30,537 nucleotides of DNA from Candidatus Spyradenecus faecavium (GTDB taxonomy: Bacteria; Verrucomicrobiota; Kiritimatiellia; RFP12; DVOR01): contig DVOR01000232.1 of the NCBI GenBank assembly GCA_018713405.1, positions 1 through 30,537 on the forward strand, written 5' to 3'. Numbering within the stretch: position 1 is the first letter of the stretch; each line of letters starts with the position of its first letter. The notes under the pieces are model-generated. The model was given only the letters and a program-made list of their open reading frames with translations, was not told where the DNA came from and ran no database searches. This document shows, in pieces, positions 16,446-23,540 of the stretch. Position numbers and translations under genes: made by a program.

Positions 16446-17339
16446 ATGGCCATTCGCGCAATGATATTCATCGATGGTTGTTGGCTCTACAAAGGCCGTC
16501 AGGCGCTCTTCGACAAGCTCGGGGAGAAAGGGTTTGAGATTGACTACAAGCGGATCCCGGACATCATCGCCCAGGCCCTGGCCGAGATCAGCGGCCAAGA
16601 GGTCGACATCGTCCGCACCTGCTACTACGGCACCATCCCCGTCAACAAGGTCGGCTACAACCCCGCCAAGCAGAAAATCTTCTACGACTTCCTCGGCGAC
16701 CAGTGCGGCTACGAGATGGACATCACCGAGATCGACTTCCGCAAGGAGCCCAACGCGATGCCCGACGCCAAGTGGGTCAACGCCAACCTCGCCTCCGAGA
16801 TGACCTACTTCGCCACCGTCCCCGGCGCCTACGACGTCGCGGTTCTCGTCGGCGGCGACGCCGACTACGTCCCCGTCCTCCGCCGCGTCCGCCAGCTCGG
16901 CAAGCGCATCCAGCTCGTCGCCATGAACGCCGTCCGCGGCCACGCCATCTCCCACAAGACCCTCCTCACCGCCAAGGGCTGCTTCGACTTCCCCCACATG
17001 TTCATGGACGAGCACGCCGCCGAGTTCCGCCTCCGCCGCGAGGCCCAGCGCCGCGTCTGCATGAGCTGCGGCAAGGAAGAGGAGACCACCTGGGGCGGCG
17101 AAGAGTTCTACTGCGCCGACTGCCGCGCCAAGCGCGCCCGCCGCGTCCGTGTCTGCGACAACTGCGGCAAGGAAGAGGAGACCACCTGGGACAAGGACTT
17201 CTTCTACTGCTCCGAGTGCCGCGCCAAATACCGCGCCGCCGAGGCCGCCAAGCGCGGCAACCCCGCGCCCGCCGTCTCCGTCGCCGGCGAGACCGCCACC
17301 ATGCGCGTCTCCCTCACCCCCACCGCCCGCACGGAATAA
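16446..17339 (+). CDS. NYN-domain (LabA/DUF88-type) protein with two zinc ribbons
   Basis: 297 aa. Residues 4-185 form a NYN/PIN-like nuclease fold: MIFIDGCWLY (D10) and VLVGGDADY (D138, D140) are the first and last acidic blocks. At the middle block, where relatives usually have KGVD...DM, this one has K109-W-V-N112 and E118-M, so one acidic residue is lost and one is Glu. Two zinc ribbons follow, CxxC-x14-CxxC (C205, C208, C223, C226 and C237, C240, C255, C258), sharing GKEEETTW. ATG 16446 has AAGGA upstream. NYN proteins often cut RNA; whether this one does is unsure. Monocistronic, with a strong terminator. Confidence 0.85.
   Translation: MAIRAMIFIDGCWLYKGRQALFDKLGEKGFEIDYKRIPDIIAQALAEISGQEVDIVRTCYYGTIPVNKVGYNPAKQKIFYDFLGDQCGYEMDITEIDFRKEPNAMPDAKWVNANLASEMTYFATVPGAYDVAVLVGGDADYVPVLRRVRQLGKRIQLVAMNAVRGHAISHKTLLTAKGCFDFPHMFMDEHAAEFRLRREAQRRVCMSCGKEEETTWGGEEFYCADCRAKRARRVRVCDNCGKEEETTWDKDFFYCSECRAKYRAAEAAKRGNPAPAVSVAGETATMRVSLTPTARTE
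17066..17190 (+). repeat. 96-bp intragenic duplication coding for the two zinc ribbons
   Basis: Bases 17066-17094 are identical to 17162-17190, an offset of 96 bases or 32 codons. Identity includes silent positions, which suggests a recent internal duplication or gene conversion between the ribbons. Confidence 0.85.
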
Positions 17340-17358
17340 GCGGCGCGCATCCTCCCCA

Positions 17359-17388
17359 AAAGGGCGACGGTCCCCCGTCGCCCTTTTT
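17359..17388 (+). terminator. Rho-independent terminator of the NYN gene
   Basis: AAGGGCGACGG pairs across TCCC with CCGTCGCCCTT and is followed by further T residues, about 20 bases after the stop. Confidence 0.92.
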
Positions 17389-17420
17389 TTGTGCCCCCAT
17401 CCCGCCGCACCCCCCTTCCC

Positions 17421-17508
17421 CAAACCCTAAGGGGTCCGAGGCGAAACCCTAAGGGGTTTGGGTCAAAACCCTAAGGGTTTCGAGGCAAACCCTTAAGGGT
17501 CTCAGGCG
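17421..17508 (+). repeat. 22-bp-period palindrome array, copy 2
   Basis: Four 22-base units (17421-17442, 17443-17464, 17465-17486, 17487-17508) built on AAACCCTAAGGGTTT-type palindromes with spacers such as CGAGGC and GGGTC. The reverse complement aligns with 6755-6834; over the last two units all but one of about 34 bases agree. It lies between the NYN terminator and the antiporter promoter. Confidence 0.9.
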
Positions 17509-17580
17509 GGACGGCCTCCGCCTCCCCCGACTTTCCTGGACGCCACGGAGGCCTTGCATCGGGCACGGCGGGGCGGAAAG

Positions 17581-17591
17581 TGTGGTACAAT
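17581..17591 (+). promoter_or_regulatory. Antiporter promoter directly abutting its start codon
   Basis: TGTGGTACAAT (-10 TACAAT, 17586-17591). Initiation 6-8 bases on falls at 17597-17599, where the ATG of the antiporter lies, implying a leaderless mRNA. No ribosome site is present. Confidence 0.55.
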
Positions 17592-17598
17592 GCCCAGC

Positions 17599-19758
17599 AT
17601 GAAGAAGGGACTCTTGTTGTTCGCGGGCGTGTTGTGCGCCTCCACGTTGCTTGCCGCCGGGACGGGCGGCGACTCGGCCAGCCTGACGCACCGCATGATG
17701 ACGCTCGCCATCCAGCTGGGCATCATCCTCTTCGCGGCGCGGATGGGCAACATCCTCTTCACGTGGCTGAAGCTGCCCAGCGTGCTGGGCGAGCTGTGCG
17801 CGGGCATCGCCATCGGCCCCTACGCGCTGGGCGCGCTGTGGCCGGGGTGGGTCTTCCAGGTCTTCGAGATGGCGCCGGGCGTGGCCTCGCCGGTGGGCGT
17901 CTCGCCGGAGCTTTACGGGCTGTGCACGGTGGCCTCGATCGTCCTCCTCTTCCTGGTGGGCGCGGAGACCGACCTGAAGATGTTCATGCGCTACTCCGCC
18001 GTGGGCTCGCTGGTGGGCGTGGGCGGCGTCATCTTCTCGTACGTCGCCGGCGCGATGATCGCGCACTATATGCTGGGCATGGCGTGGACCGACCCCACCG
18101 CCATCCTCATGGGCGTGATGTGCACGGCCACCTCGGTCTCCATCACCGCGCGCATCCTCTCCGACAAGCGCAAGCTCGATTCGCAGGAGGGCGTGACCAT
18201 CCTGGCCGGCGCGGTGATCGACGACGTGCTGGGCATCATCCTGCTGGCCATCGGCATGGGCCTCATCTCGGCGCAGGAGAGCGGCGCAAGCTTCTCGTGG
18301 GGGAGCATCCTGGGGATCACGGCGAAGTGCTTCGGCATCTGGCTGGGCGCGACCGTCCTGGGCATCGTGGTCTCGCGGCGGGTGGCGTGGTTGCTGCGCT
18401 TCTGCGGCTCGCACGGCGAGGTGGCCATCCTGACGCTGGGCGTGGCGTTGCTGGTGGGCGGGCTCTTCGAGCAGGCCAGCCTGGCGATGATCATCGGCGC
18501 CTACGTCACGGGCCTCTCCTTCTCGCGCACGGACATGGGCGTGATGATCCAGGAGAAGCTGCACGGCGTCTACCAGTTCCTCGTGCCGGTCTTCTTCGTG
18601 GTCATGGGCATGATGGTGAACGTCGGCGAGTTCGCGCAGGAGGGCGTCCTCGTCGCGGGCCTGGTCTACACCGCTGTGGCCGTACTGGCCAAGGTCGTCG
18701 GGTGCGGCCTGCCCACGCTCTTCTTCGGCTTCACGCCGGTGGGGGCGCTGCGCGTGGGCCTGGGCATGGTGCCGCGCGGCGAGGTGGCCCTCATCATCGC
18801 CGGCATCGCCGCCGCCCACGGCCATGTGGAGATCCTGGGCGTGGCCGTGCTGATGACAATGCTCACCACGCTGATCTCCCCCACCCTGCTGCTCGGCGCC
18901 TTCCGCATCAATGCCCCCGGCCACCGCAAGGCCGCCGAGGGCGACGGCCTGCCTGCGCTCACCTACTCCTTCCCCAACCACGCGATCACCAACGCCGTCA
19001 TGGGCAACATCCTGCGGAACCTCTCCAAGGAAGGCTTCTTCACCCACCAGATCGACCCCGCGCAGGGGCTCTACCAGGCGCGGCGCGACGACACCACCAT
19101 CAACGTCGTCTGCGGCGACCTCACCATCGTCTTCTCCGCCACGCCCGAGGCGCTCCCCTTCGTGCGTATCGTCATGGCCGAGTCCCTCGCGGAGTTCGAG
19201 GGCGTCCTCGATGCCCTGCGCAAGCCCATCTCCGAGAGCGCCCACATCGGCATCGCCGCCACCGACGTCCCCAAGCACGCCCAGCCCAAGGCGCCCGGCC
19301 GGCTGGACGTCCTCGCCCGCCACGTCCGCGAGGAGGCCATCGTCCCGCGCCTGCGGGCCACCGACCGCGACGGCATCATCCATGAGCTGATCCTGCGTCT
19401 GCGCGACCTCGGCGCGATCCACGACGTCGAGGCCGCCGAGGAGGAGGTCCTCCAGCGCGAGCGCGTCATGTCCACCGGCGTCGGCTTCGGCGTGGCCTGC
19501 CCCCACGCCCGCACCAACGCCGTCTCCTCCCTGGTCTGCGCCATCGGCGTCACCGAGCGGCCCGTCGACTTCTCCGACGACGAGGAAGGGCGTGCCTGCC
19601 GCATCGTCATCCTCACCCTTACGCCCGACACCGTCAACAGCCCCTACATGACCTTCATCACCGCCGTGCTCACCGCCCTGCGCGCCCCCGCCAAGCGCGA
19701 GGCCCTCCTCCAAGCCACGGACGCCGCCACCATCCGCAAGGCCCTCCTCACCCCATGA
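17599..19758 (+). CDS. CPA2-type cation:proton antiporter with C-terminal PTS EIIA domain
   Basis: 719 aa. A signal-like first segment is followed by about 12 membrane helices (roughly 30-415) of the Kef/NhaS-like CPA2 family: LKLPSVLGELCAGIAIGP, FLVGAETDLKMF and AGAVIDDVLGIILLA are characteristic, with the paired Asp of the ion site in the last. After a cytoplasmic linker, residues about 565-719 form a PTS EIIA type-2 (mannitol/fructose) domain. The phospho-acceptor is H636 in GVACPHART, and DTVNSPYMTFI follows. The antiporter probably moves Na+ or K+ against H+, and the EIIA part could sense PTS phosphorylation. The ATG at 17599 is preferred because an ATG at 17590 overlaps the -10. It overlaps the next gene by four bases. 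Confidence 0.9.
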   Translation: MKKGLLLFAGVLCASTLLAAGTGGDSASLTHRMMTLAIQLGIILFAARMGNILFTWLKLPSVLGELCAGIAIGPYALGALWPGWVFQVFEMAPGVASPVGVSPELYGLCTVASIVLLFLVGAETDLKMFMRYSAVGSLVGVGGVIFSYVAGAMIAHYMLGMAWTDPTAILMGVMCTATSVSITARILSDKRKLDSQEGVTILAGAVIDDVLGIILLAIGMGLISAQESGASFSWGSILGITAKCFGIWLGATVLGIVVSRRVAWLLRFCGSHGEVAILTLGVALLVGGLFEQASLAMIIGAYVTGLSFSRTDMGVMIQEKLHGVYQFLVPVFFVVMGMMVNVGEFAQEGVLVAGLVYTAVAVLAKVVGCGLPTLFFGFTPVGALRVGLGMVPRGEVALIIAGIAAAHGHVEILGVAVLMTMLTTLISPTLLLGAFRINAPGHRKAAEGDGLPALTYSFPNHAITNAVMGNILRNLSKEGFFTHQIDPAQGLYQARRDDTTINVVCGDLTIVFSATPEALPFVRIVMAESLAEFEGVLDALRKPISESAHIGIAATDVPKHAQPKAPGRLDVLARHVREEAIVPRLRATDRDGIIHELILRLRDLGAIHDVEAAEEEVLQRERVMSTGVGFGVACPHARTNAVSSLVCAIGVTERPVDFSDDEEGRACRIVILTLTPDTVNSPYMTFITAVLTALRAPAKREALLQATDAATIRKALLTP

Positions 19759-20726
19759 CCCGCCGCGCCGCAGCCCTTGCCCTGGCCCTCCTGCCCGCCC
19801 TCGCACAGGCCTGGGCGCCGAAAAGCCGCGCGGCCTACGACGACATCGTCAGGGCCGAGCCCTTCGGCCCCATGGCCGCCGAGGTCTTCGGCGCCCAGGC
19901 CGACCCCGAGACGCCCATCGTGACCCAGGAGATGGTCGAGGAGGAGTCCAACAAGATCCAGCTCTGCGCCATGACCGTCACCCCCGACGGCCGCACCGCC
20001 GTGGGCCTCATCGACAACGGCGTCCAGCCCCCCGCCTACATCACCCTCTTCGACGGCGACGAAAGCAACGGCCTGGAGCTGCTGATCTCCGACCTTGACC
20101 GCGAGTTCGCCACCTTCCGCCGCGACGGCGTCACCTTCACCCTCGGCCTGGGGCTGGGCCTCATGGAGACCATCACGCCCGAGCTCCTGGCGCAACGCCA
20201 GGCCCAGGCGGAGGAGGAGGCCGCCGCCGAGGCCGAGCGCAAGCGAAAGTCCGCCAACTCCCTCGCCGAGCAGCTCATCGCCATGCAGCTCAGCCTCCCG
20301 CCCGACGTTGAGGCCCCGCCCCTGCCCATCCCGATCGGCGACGCCGCCGCCTTCACCCGCGAGTTCGACCCCGGCAAGGAGCGCGCCGCCCCCGAGACCG
20401 AGACCGAGGCCCTCATCCAGGCCGGCGTCGACGAGCTCAAGGAGGCCGTCGCCTCCGGCGAAAGCCCGCAGGACTACCTGAAGCGCCTCGTCGAGGCGCG
20501 GCAGAAAGAGGTGGAGCGCCAGAAGGCCGAGAAGCAGGCCGCCCAGGCGGCCCTCGACCAAGAGCTCGCCACGGGCGGACTCTCCGACGACGACGCGGCC
20601 TACCTCCGCCGCCGCACCAACATCGAGCTCATGAAGAAGGGCGTCGTCCCCCTCAACCCCGTCGACGACCTGACCGACGCCGAACGCGCCGAGATCGACG
20701 CCGCCCTCGCCGCGCCCGTCGAGTGA
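19755..20726 (+). CDS. Secreted, charged, coiled-coil-rich protein of unknown function
   Basis: 323 aa, not recognised. MTRRAAALALALLPALAQA is a Sec signal peptide. Residues 20-135 form a folded part that includes MTVTPDGRTAVGLIDNG and ITLFDGDE, vaguely like the homology region of GspC/PilP proteins, but this is not enough for a call. Residues 140-165 (QAQAEEEAAAEAERKRK) and 225-275 are Ala/Glu/Lys-rich helices, likely coiled coil. Start ATG overlaps the antiporter stop (ATGA), so the two are translationally coupled. It converges on the VTT gene with only 10 bases between the stops and no visible terminator. Confidence 0.75.
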   Translation: MTRRAAALALALLPALAQAWAPKSRAAYDDIVRAEPFGPMAAEVFGAQADPETPIVTQEMVEEESNKIQLCAMTVTPDGRTAVGLIDNGVQPPAYITLFDGDESNGLELLISDLDREFATFRRDGVTFTLGLGLGLMETITPELLAQRQAQAEEEAAAEAERKRKSANSLAEQLIAMQLSLPPDVEAPPLPIPIGDAAAFTREFDPGKERAAPETETEALIQAGVDELKEAVASGESPQDYLKRLVEARQKEVERQKAEKQAAQAALDQELATGGLSDDDAAYLRRRTNIELMKKGVVPLNPVDDLTDAERAEIDAALAAPVE

Positions 20727-20736
20727 GGCCCCGCGC

Positions 20737-21399
20737 TCACCCGCGCCGCGGGCGCAGCAGCCGCGCCCCCAACAGCAACAGCCCCGACAGCGCGAGCGAC
20801 CCCAGGAAGGCCGGCACCATCGCGTCCGCCGAGTGCCCGAGCGCCCCCACCCACGCATAAATCAGCGAGACCGCCGCGTTGCCCAGCAGGAGCGGCGGCG
20901 CCGCGCGCAGGGGCGCCATCCGCCCGATGCCCGCGAAGAGCGTCGAGGCCTCCGCCAGCACCGGCACCGTGCGCAACGCGATGAGGACGGGCGTGCCGTA
21001 GCGGCGCAGGAAGTCGCGCAGGAGCGCGTCCTCGCGCTCGCCGATGGCCCGCCGCGCCCAGCCCGAGCACAGCCACCCGAGCGCGTAGCCCAGCGCCGCG
21101 CTCACCGTCATCGCCCCGAAGGAGATCCAAAAGCCGCCCCACAGGCCGAAGAGCACCCCGCACAGCGTGCTCGCCAGGCTGCTCGGCACCGGCAGGACCA
21201 CGTCGAAGGCGAGCAGGCCGAAGAGCACGCCGCCCATCACCCGCCGGGCCGTCCCCGCGGCCGGGTCGGCCAGCCGGCCGAACCACGCCTCGATCGGGCC
21301 CCCGAAGAGCGCGAACGGCACCAGGATCGCCGCGCCCACGCCAAGCAGCAGCCAAACCGTCTTGGGGACACGCCCCAGAAAAGCAAACACTCGTCTCAT
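20737..21399 (-). CDS. VTT/TVP38-DedA-type membrane protein
   Basis: 220 aa with about six hydrophobic segments. The central part fits the VTT (SNARE-associated) domain: LPVPSSLASTLCGVLFGLWGGFW followed by a G-rich helix, then FLRRYGTPVLIALRTVPVLAEASTLFAG, with the conserved Arg and Pro of the re-entrant loop. DedA/TVP38 proteins are linked to phospholipid scrambling and membrane potential maintenance. A minus-strand TGTGTTAGCT at 21410-21419 is a poor -10 candidate that would leave almost no leader; no ribosome site is seen before the ATG. Confidence 0.85.
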   Translation of the reverse strand: MRRVFAFLGRVPKTVWLLLGVGAAILVPFALFGGPIEAWFGRLADPAAGTARRVMGGVLFGLLAFDVVLPVPSSLASTLCGVLFGLWGGFWISFGAMTVSAALGYALGWLCSGWARRAIGEREDALLRDFLRRYGTPVLIALRTVPVLAEASTLFAGIGRMAPLRAAPPLLLGNAAVSLIYAWVGALGHSADAMVPAFLGSLALSGLLLLGARLLRPRRG

Positions 21400-21477
21400 G
21401 GTTTCGCAAAGCTAACACACCGCGGCCAAAATGTCCAGCGGCGCCCCCCGTTTCACCCCCCGCGGGCAACATTGCTG

Positions 21478-21507
21478 TTGACAGAGGGGCCAGGGCTTTT
21501 CTATACT
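21478..21507 (+). promoter_or_regulatory. Sigma-70-type promoter of the FHA operon
   Basis: A perfect -35 TTGACA (21478-21483), an 18-base spacer and -10 TATACT (21502-21507). The start near 21514 leaves a leader of about 23 bases with GAAGGGAG six bases before the ATG. Confidence 0.85.
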
Positions 21508-21536
21508 CTTGTCATCCTAGATGAAGGGAGCACGCA

Positions 21537-22031
21537 ATGCCCAATATCACTATCCTCAACGGCGAAGAGATCGGGAAGACCTATTCGTGGACGTCCGACC
21601 AGATTCGGATCGGGCGCAACAGCGCCAATGATTTCGTCATCTCCAACGCCTCCGTCTCCGGCGAACACTGCATCATCGAGCGGTGCGAGGGCGGCTGGCG
21701 CGTGAAGGACCTGGACTCCACCAACGGGACACGCGTGAACGACCAGCGCATCACGATGGCGACGGTCCGCCGCAACGACGTGGTCACGCTGGGCGACATC
21801 GCCCTCTCCATCCGCGGCGACGACGTGCCCGAGGCCGAGCCCGGCCAGGTGGAGAGCGTGGATTCCATCCCGCGCACGACGATCGTGATGCGCCCGACGG
21901 TGACGCCGGCCAAGCCCGCCGAGGGCTTCGGCAAGAAGTCCGAGAGCAAGAAGATGCTGAACGTGCTCATCGGGGCCATCATCGCGCTCATCCTGGTGTT
22001 GGTGGTGTTGCTGGCGCTGAAGATGATGTGA
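21537..22031 (+). CDS. FHA-domain protein with C-terminal membrane anchor
   Basis: 164 aa. The FHA domain (about 1-98) shows IRIGRNSANDFVI, SVSGEHC and LDSTNGTRVND, the phosphothreonine-binding loops with the conserved Arg, Ser, His and Asn. A Pro/Thr linker follows (105-130). The C-terminus is one membrane helix (about 140-161, NVLIGAIIALILVLVVLLAL), so the FHA domain would face the cytoplasm on a tail anchor. It probably docks a phosphorylated partner; no Ser/Thr kinase is in the window. It is first in an operon with a pseudopilin (4-base gap) and a SWIM protein. Confidence 0.92.
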   Translation: MPNITILNGEEIGKTYSWTSDQIRIGRNSANDFVISNASVSGEHCIIERCEGGWRVKDLDSTNGTRVNDQRITMATVRRNDVVTLGDIALSIRGDDVPEAEPGQVESVDSIPRTTIVMRPTVTPAKPAEGFGKKSESKKMLNVLIGAIIALILVLVVLLALKMM

Positions 22032-22035
22032 CGCC

Positions 22036-22656
22036 ATGCGCCGCGCCGGCTTCACGCTGATCGAGCTGCTGATCGTGCTTGGCATCCTGGGGGTGATGGC
22101 GTTGGCCGTCATCCCCTCGTTTGGCGGGATGGGCTCCCTCAAGGTCTCGCTGGCCGCCAAGGACGCCCTGCGCCTGATGCGCTATGCGCGCAAGGTGGCC
22201 ATCCAGACCCAGCAGCCCGTGACGGTCGCCTTCTCGCCGGGGCAGATCCGCGTCTCTGTGGACGGGGACGAACCCGCCGAGGACGGCGCGGAGGCGGAGG
22301 CCGCGCGCGAGCCCGAGGACGACAAGCCCAAGCAGCGCCGCGACAGCGACCGACTGGAAGAGACGGACCCGGAATCCTTCAACCTCACCCGCGCCTGCGA
22401 GGAGGTCGCCTTCGCCTTCGTGCAGTACGACGACAGCCTGGCCTCCGCGGAGAAGGGCCAGGATTTCCGCCGCCGCGTGGCCGGCCAGGACGACGAGGAT
22501 GCGCGCAAGCAGGAGGGCGACTCCTTCACCGTCACCGTGCGCGCCAACGGCACCACCCGCCCCTTCACCATGCGCGTCTACGGCCGAGACGGCGACACGC
22601 CGGGCGACACCCTCTCCTTCGATTTCCTCTGCGCCGGCACCATCGCCGACGACTGA
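22036..22656 (+). CDS. GspH-like prepilin-type pseudopilin
   Basis: 206 aa. MRRAG-FTLIELLIVLGILGVM is a class III prepilin leader: cleavage after G5, methylated F6 and E10 at mature position 5. The mature part resembles GspH/FimT minor pseudopilins, with MRYARKVAIQTQQPVTVAF after the helix. An acidic, charged insert (about residues 75-112) interrupts the usual beta-rich head and is odd for the family. No other type II secretion or type IV pilus gene is nearby, so its machinery must be elsewhere. It follows the FHA gene by 4 bases. Confidence 0.88.
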   Translation: MRRAGFTLIELLIVLGILGVMALAVIPSFGGMGSLKVSLAAKDALRLMRYARKVAIQTQQPVTVAFSPGQIRVSVDGDEPAEDGAEAEAAREPEDDKPKQRRDSDRLEETDPESFNLTRACEEVAFAFVQYDDSLASAEKGQDFRRRVAGQDDEDARKQEGDSFTVTVRANGTTRPFTMRVYGRDGDTPGDTLSFDFLCAGTIADD

Positions 22657-22660
22657 CCCC

Positions 22661-23437
22661 ATGAGCCGCGCGAAGACCTACGCCCCCCGTCTGGCCAAGA
22701 CCGTCCACGGCGGCCTGCGCCCCCAGGGCGGCCGACGCGAGGCCTGGTGGCGGCGCGCCCTCCTCGCCTGGCTCGAGGGGCTCCACATGGGCGCGCGCCT
22801 GGGCCGTGGCCGCAACTACGCCCAGCAGGGCCAAATCCGCTCCCTCGCCGTCTCGCCGGGCCTCATCGAGGCCGAGGTGCAGGGCGCCGAGGCCACGCCC
22901 TACCACGTGCGCGTCCAGATGCCGCCGCTCGACGCGGAGGCCGTGTGGGCGCTCCTGCGCGCCCGGCCCATGCTCGCCGCGCAGCTCGCCGCCCACGCCC
23001 TGCCCCTGGCCTTCGGCGAGGCGTTGCGCCAGGCCGGCATGCCCCTGTTGCCCGAGGCCCGCGCCGACCTCGCCCTGCACTGCGACTGCAAGGACTGGGC
23101 CCGCCCCTGCAAGCACCTAGCCGCCGTCCTCTGCCTCTTCGCCGACGCCACCTCCGCCGACCCTGCCCTCCTGCTCCGCTTCCGCGGCCTTCTCTTCCCC
23201 GAACCCCCGGAGGCCCCCGGCCCGCGCGCCGTGCCCGAGGCCGAGCTCCTGCGCCTGCACCCCTCCGCAGACGGCGGCGCCGTCCCCCGACGCTTGGGCG
23301 CGCTCCCCTACTGGCGCGGCGAGGAACCCTTCACCAAGACCCTCGAGGGCGCCTACCGCCGCGCCCAGGCCAAGGCCCTCGCCGCCCAGGAGGACGCCGC
23401 CGACTTCCGTTTCCCGGAGGACTTTCCGCCCGCCTGA
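22661..23437 (+). CDS. SWIM zinc-finger protein
   Basis: 258 aa. C141-D-C143-x6-C150-K-H152 is the CxC-x(n)-CxH SWIM zinc finger, a presumed nucleic-acid or protein-binding module. The N-terminal region is basic (RLAKTVHGGLRPQGGRR, then GARLGRGRNYAQQGQI), a form common to bacterial SWIM proteins that usually sit beside an SNF2-family helicase. No helicase is here. The ATG at 22661 lies 4 bases after the pseudopilin stop, so it is the third gene of the FHA operon. Function unknown. Confidence 0.85.
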   Translation: MSRAKTYAPRLAKTVHGGLRPQGGRREAWWRRALLAWLEGLHMGARLGRGRNYAQQGQIRSLAVSPGLIEAEVQGAEATPYHVRVQMPPLDAEAVWALLRARPMLAAQLAAHALPLAFGEALRQAGMPLLPEARADLALHCDCKDWARPCKHLAAVLCLFADATSADPALLLRFRGLLFPEPPEAPGPRAVPEAELLRLHPSADGGAVPRRLGALPYWRGEEPFTKTLEGAYRRAQAKALAAQEDAADFRFPEDFPPA

Positions 23438-23460
23438 CCCACACTTTCGCACAAAAACGC

Positions 23461-23489
23461 TTGACATCGCCCGCCTACGCGCCTACACT
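23461..23489 (+). promoter_or_regulatory. ilvC promoter
   Basis: A perfect -35 TTGACA (23461-23466), a 17-base spacer and -10 TACACT (23484-23489). The leader of about 45 bases carries AAGGA eight bases before the ATG and is too short for an attenuator. Confidence 0.85.
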
Positions 23490-23540
23490 ATCATACTATT
23501 CAGTTTCCCTCACCCGAGGGTCAAAGCAAGGAACGACATC

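Noticed and set aside
16311..16446. DtxR or MntR operator between dtxR and the NYN gene
   Set aside because: No sequence close to the known DtxR or MntR boxes was found; only loose TGCC...GGCA arms are present.
17421..17508. Telomere-like CCCTAA/TTAGGG repeats
   Set aside because: The hexamer occurs once per 22 bp within palindromes, on both strands, not as tandem hexamers; the location is internal and between bacterial genes.
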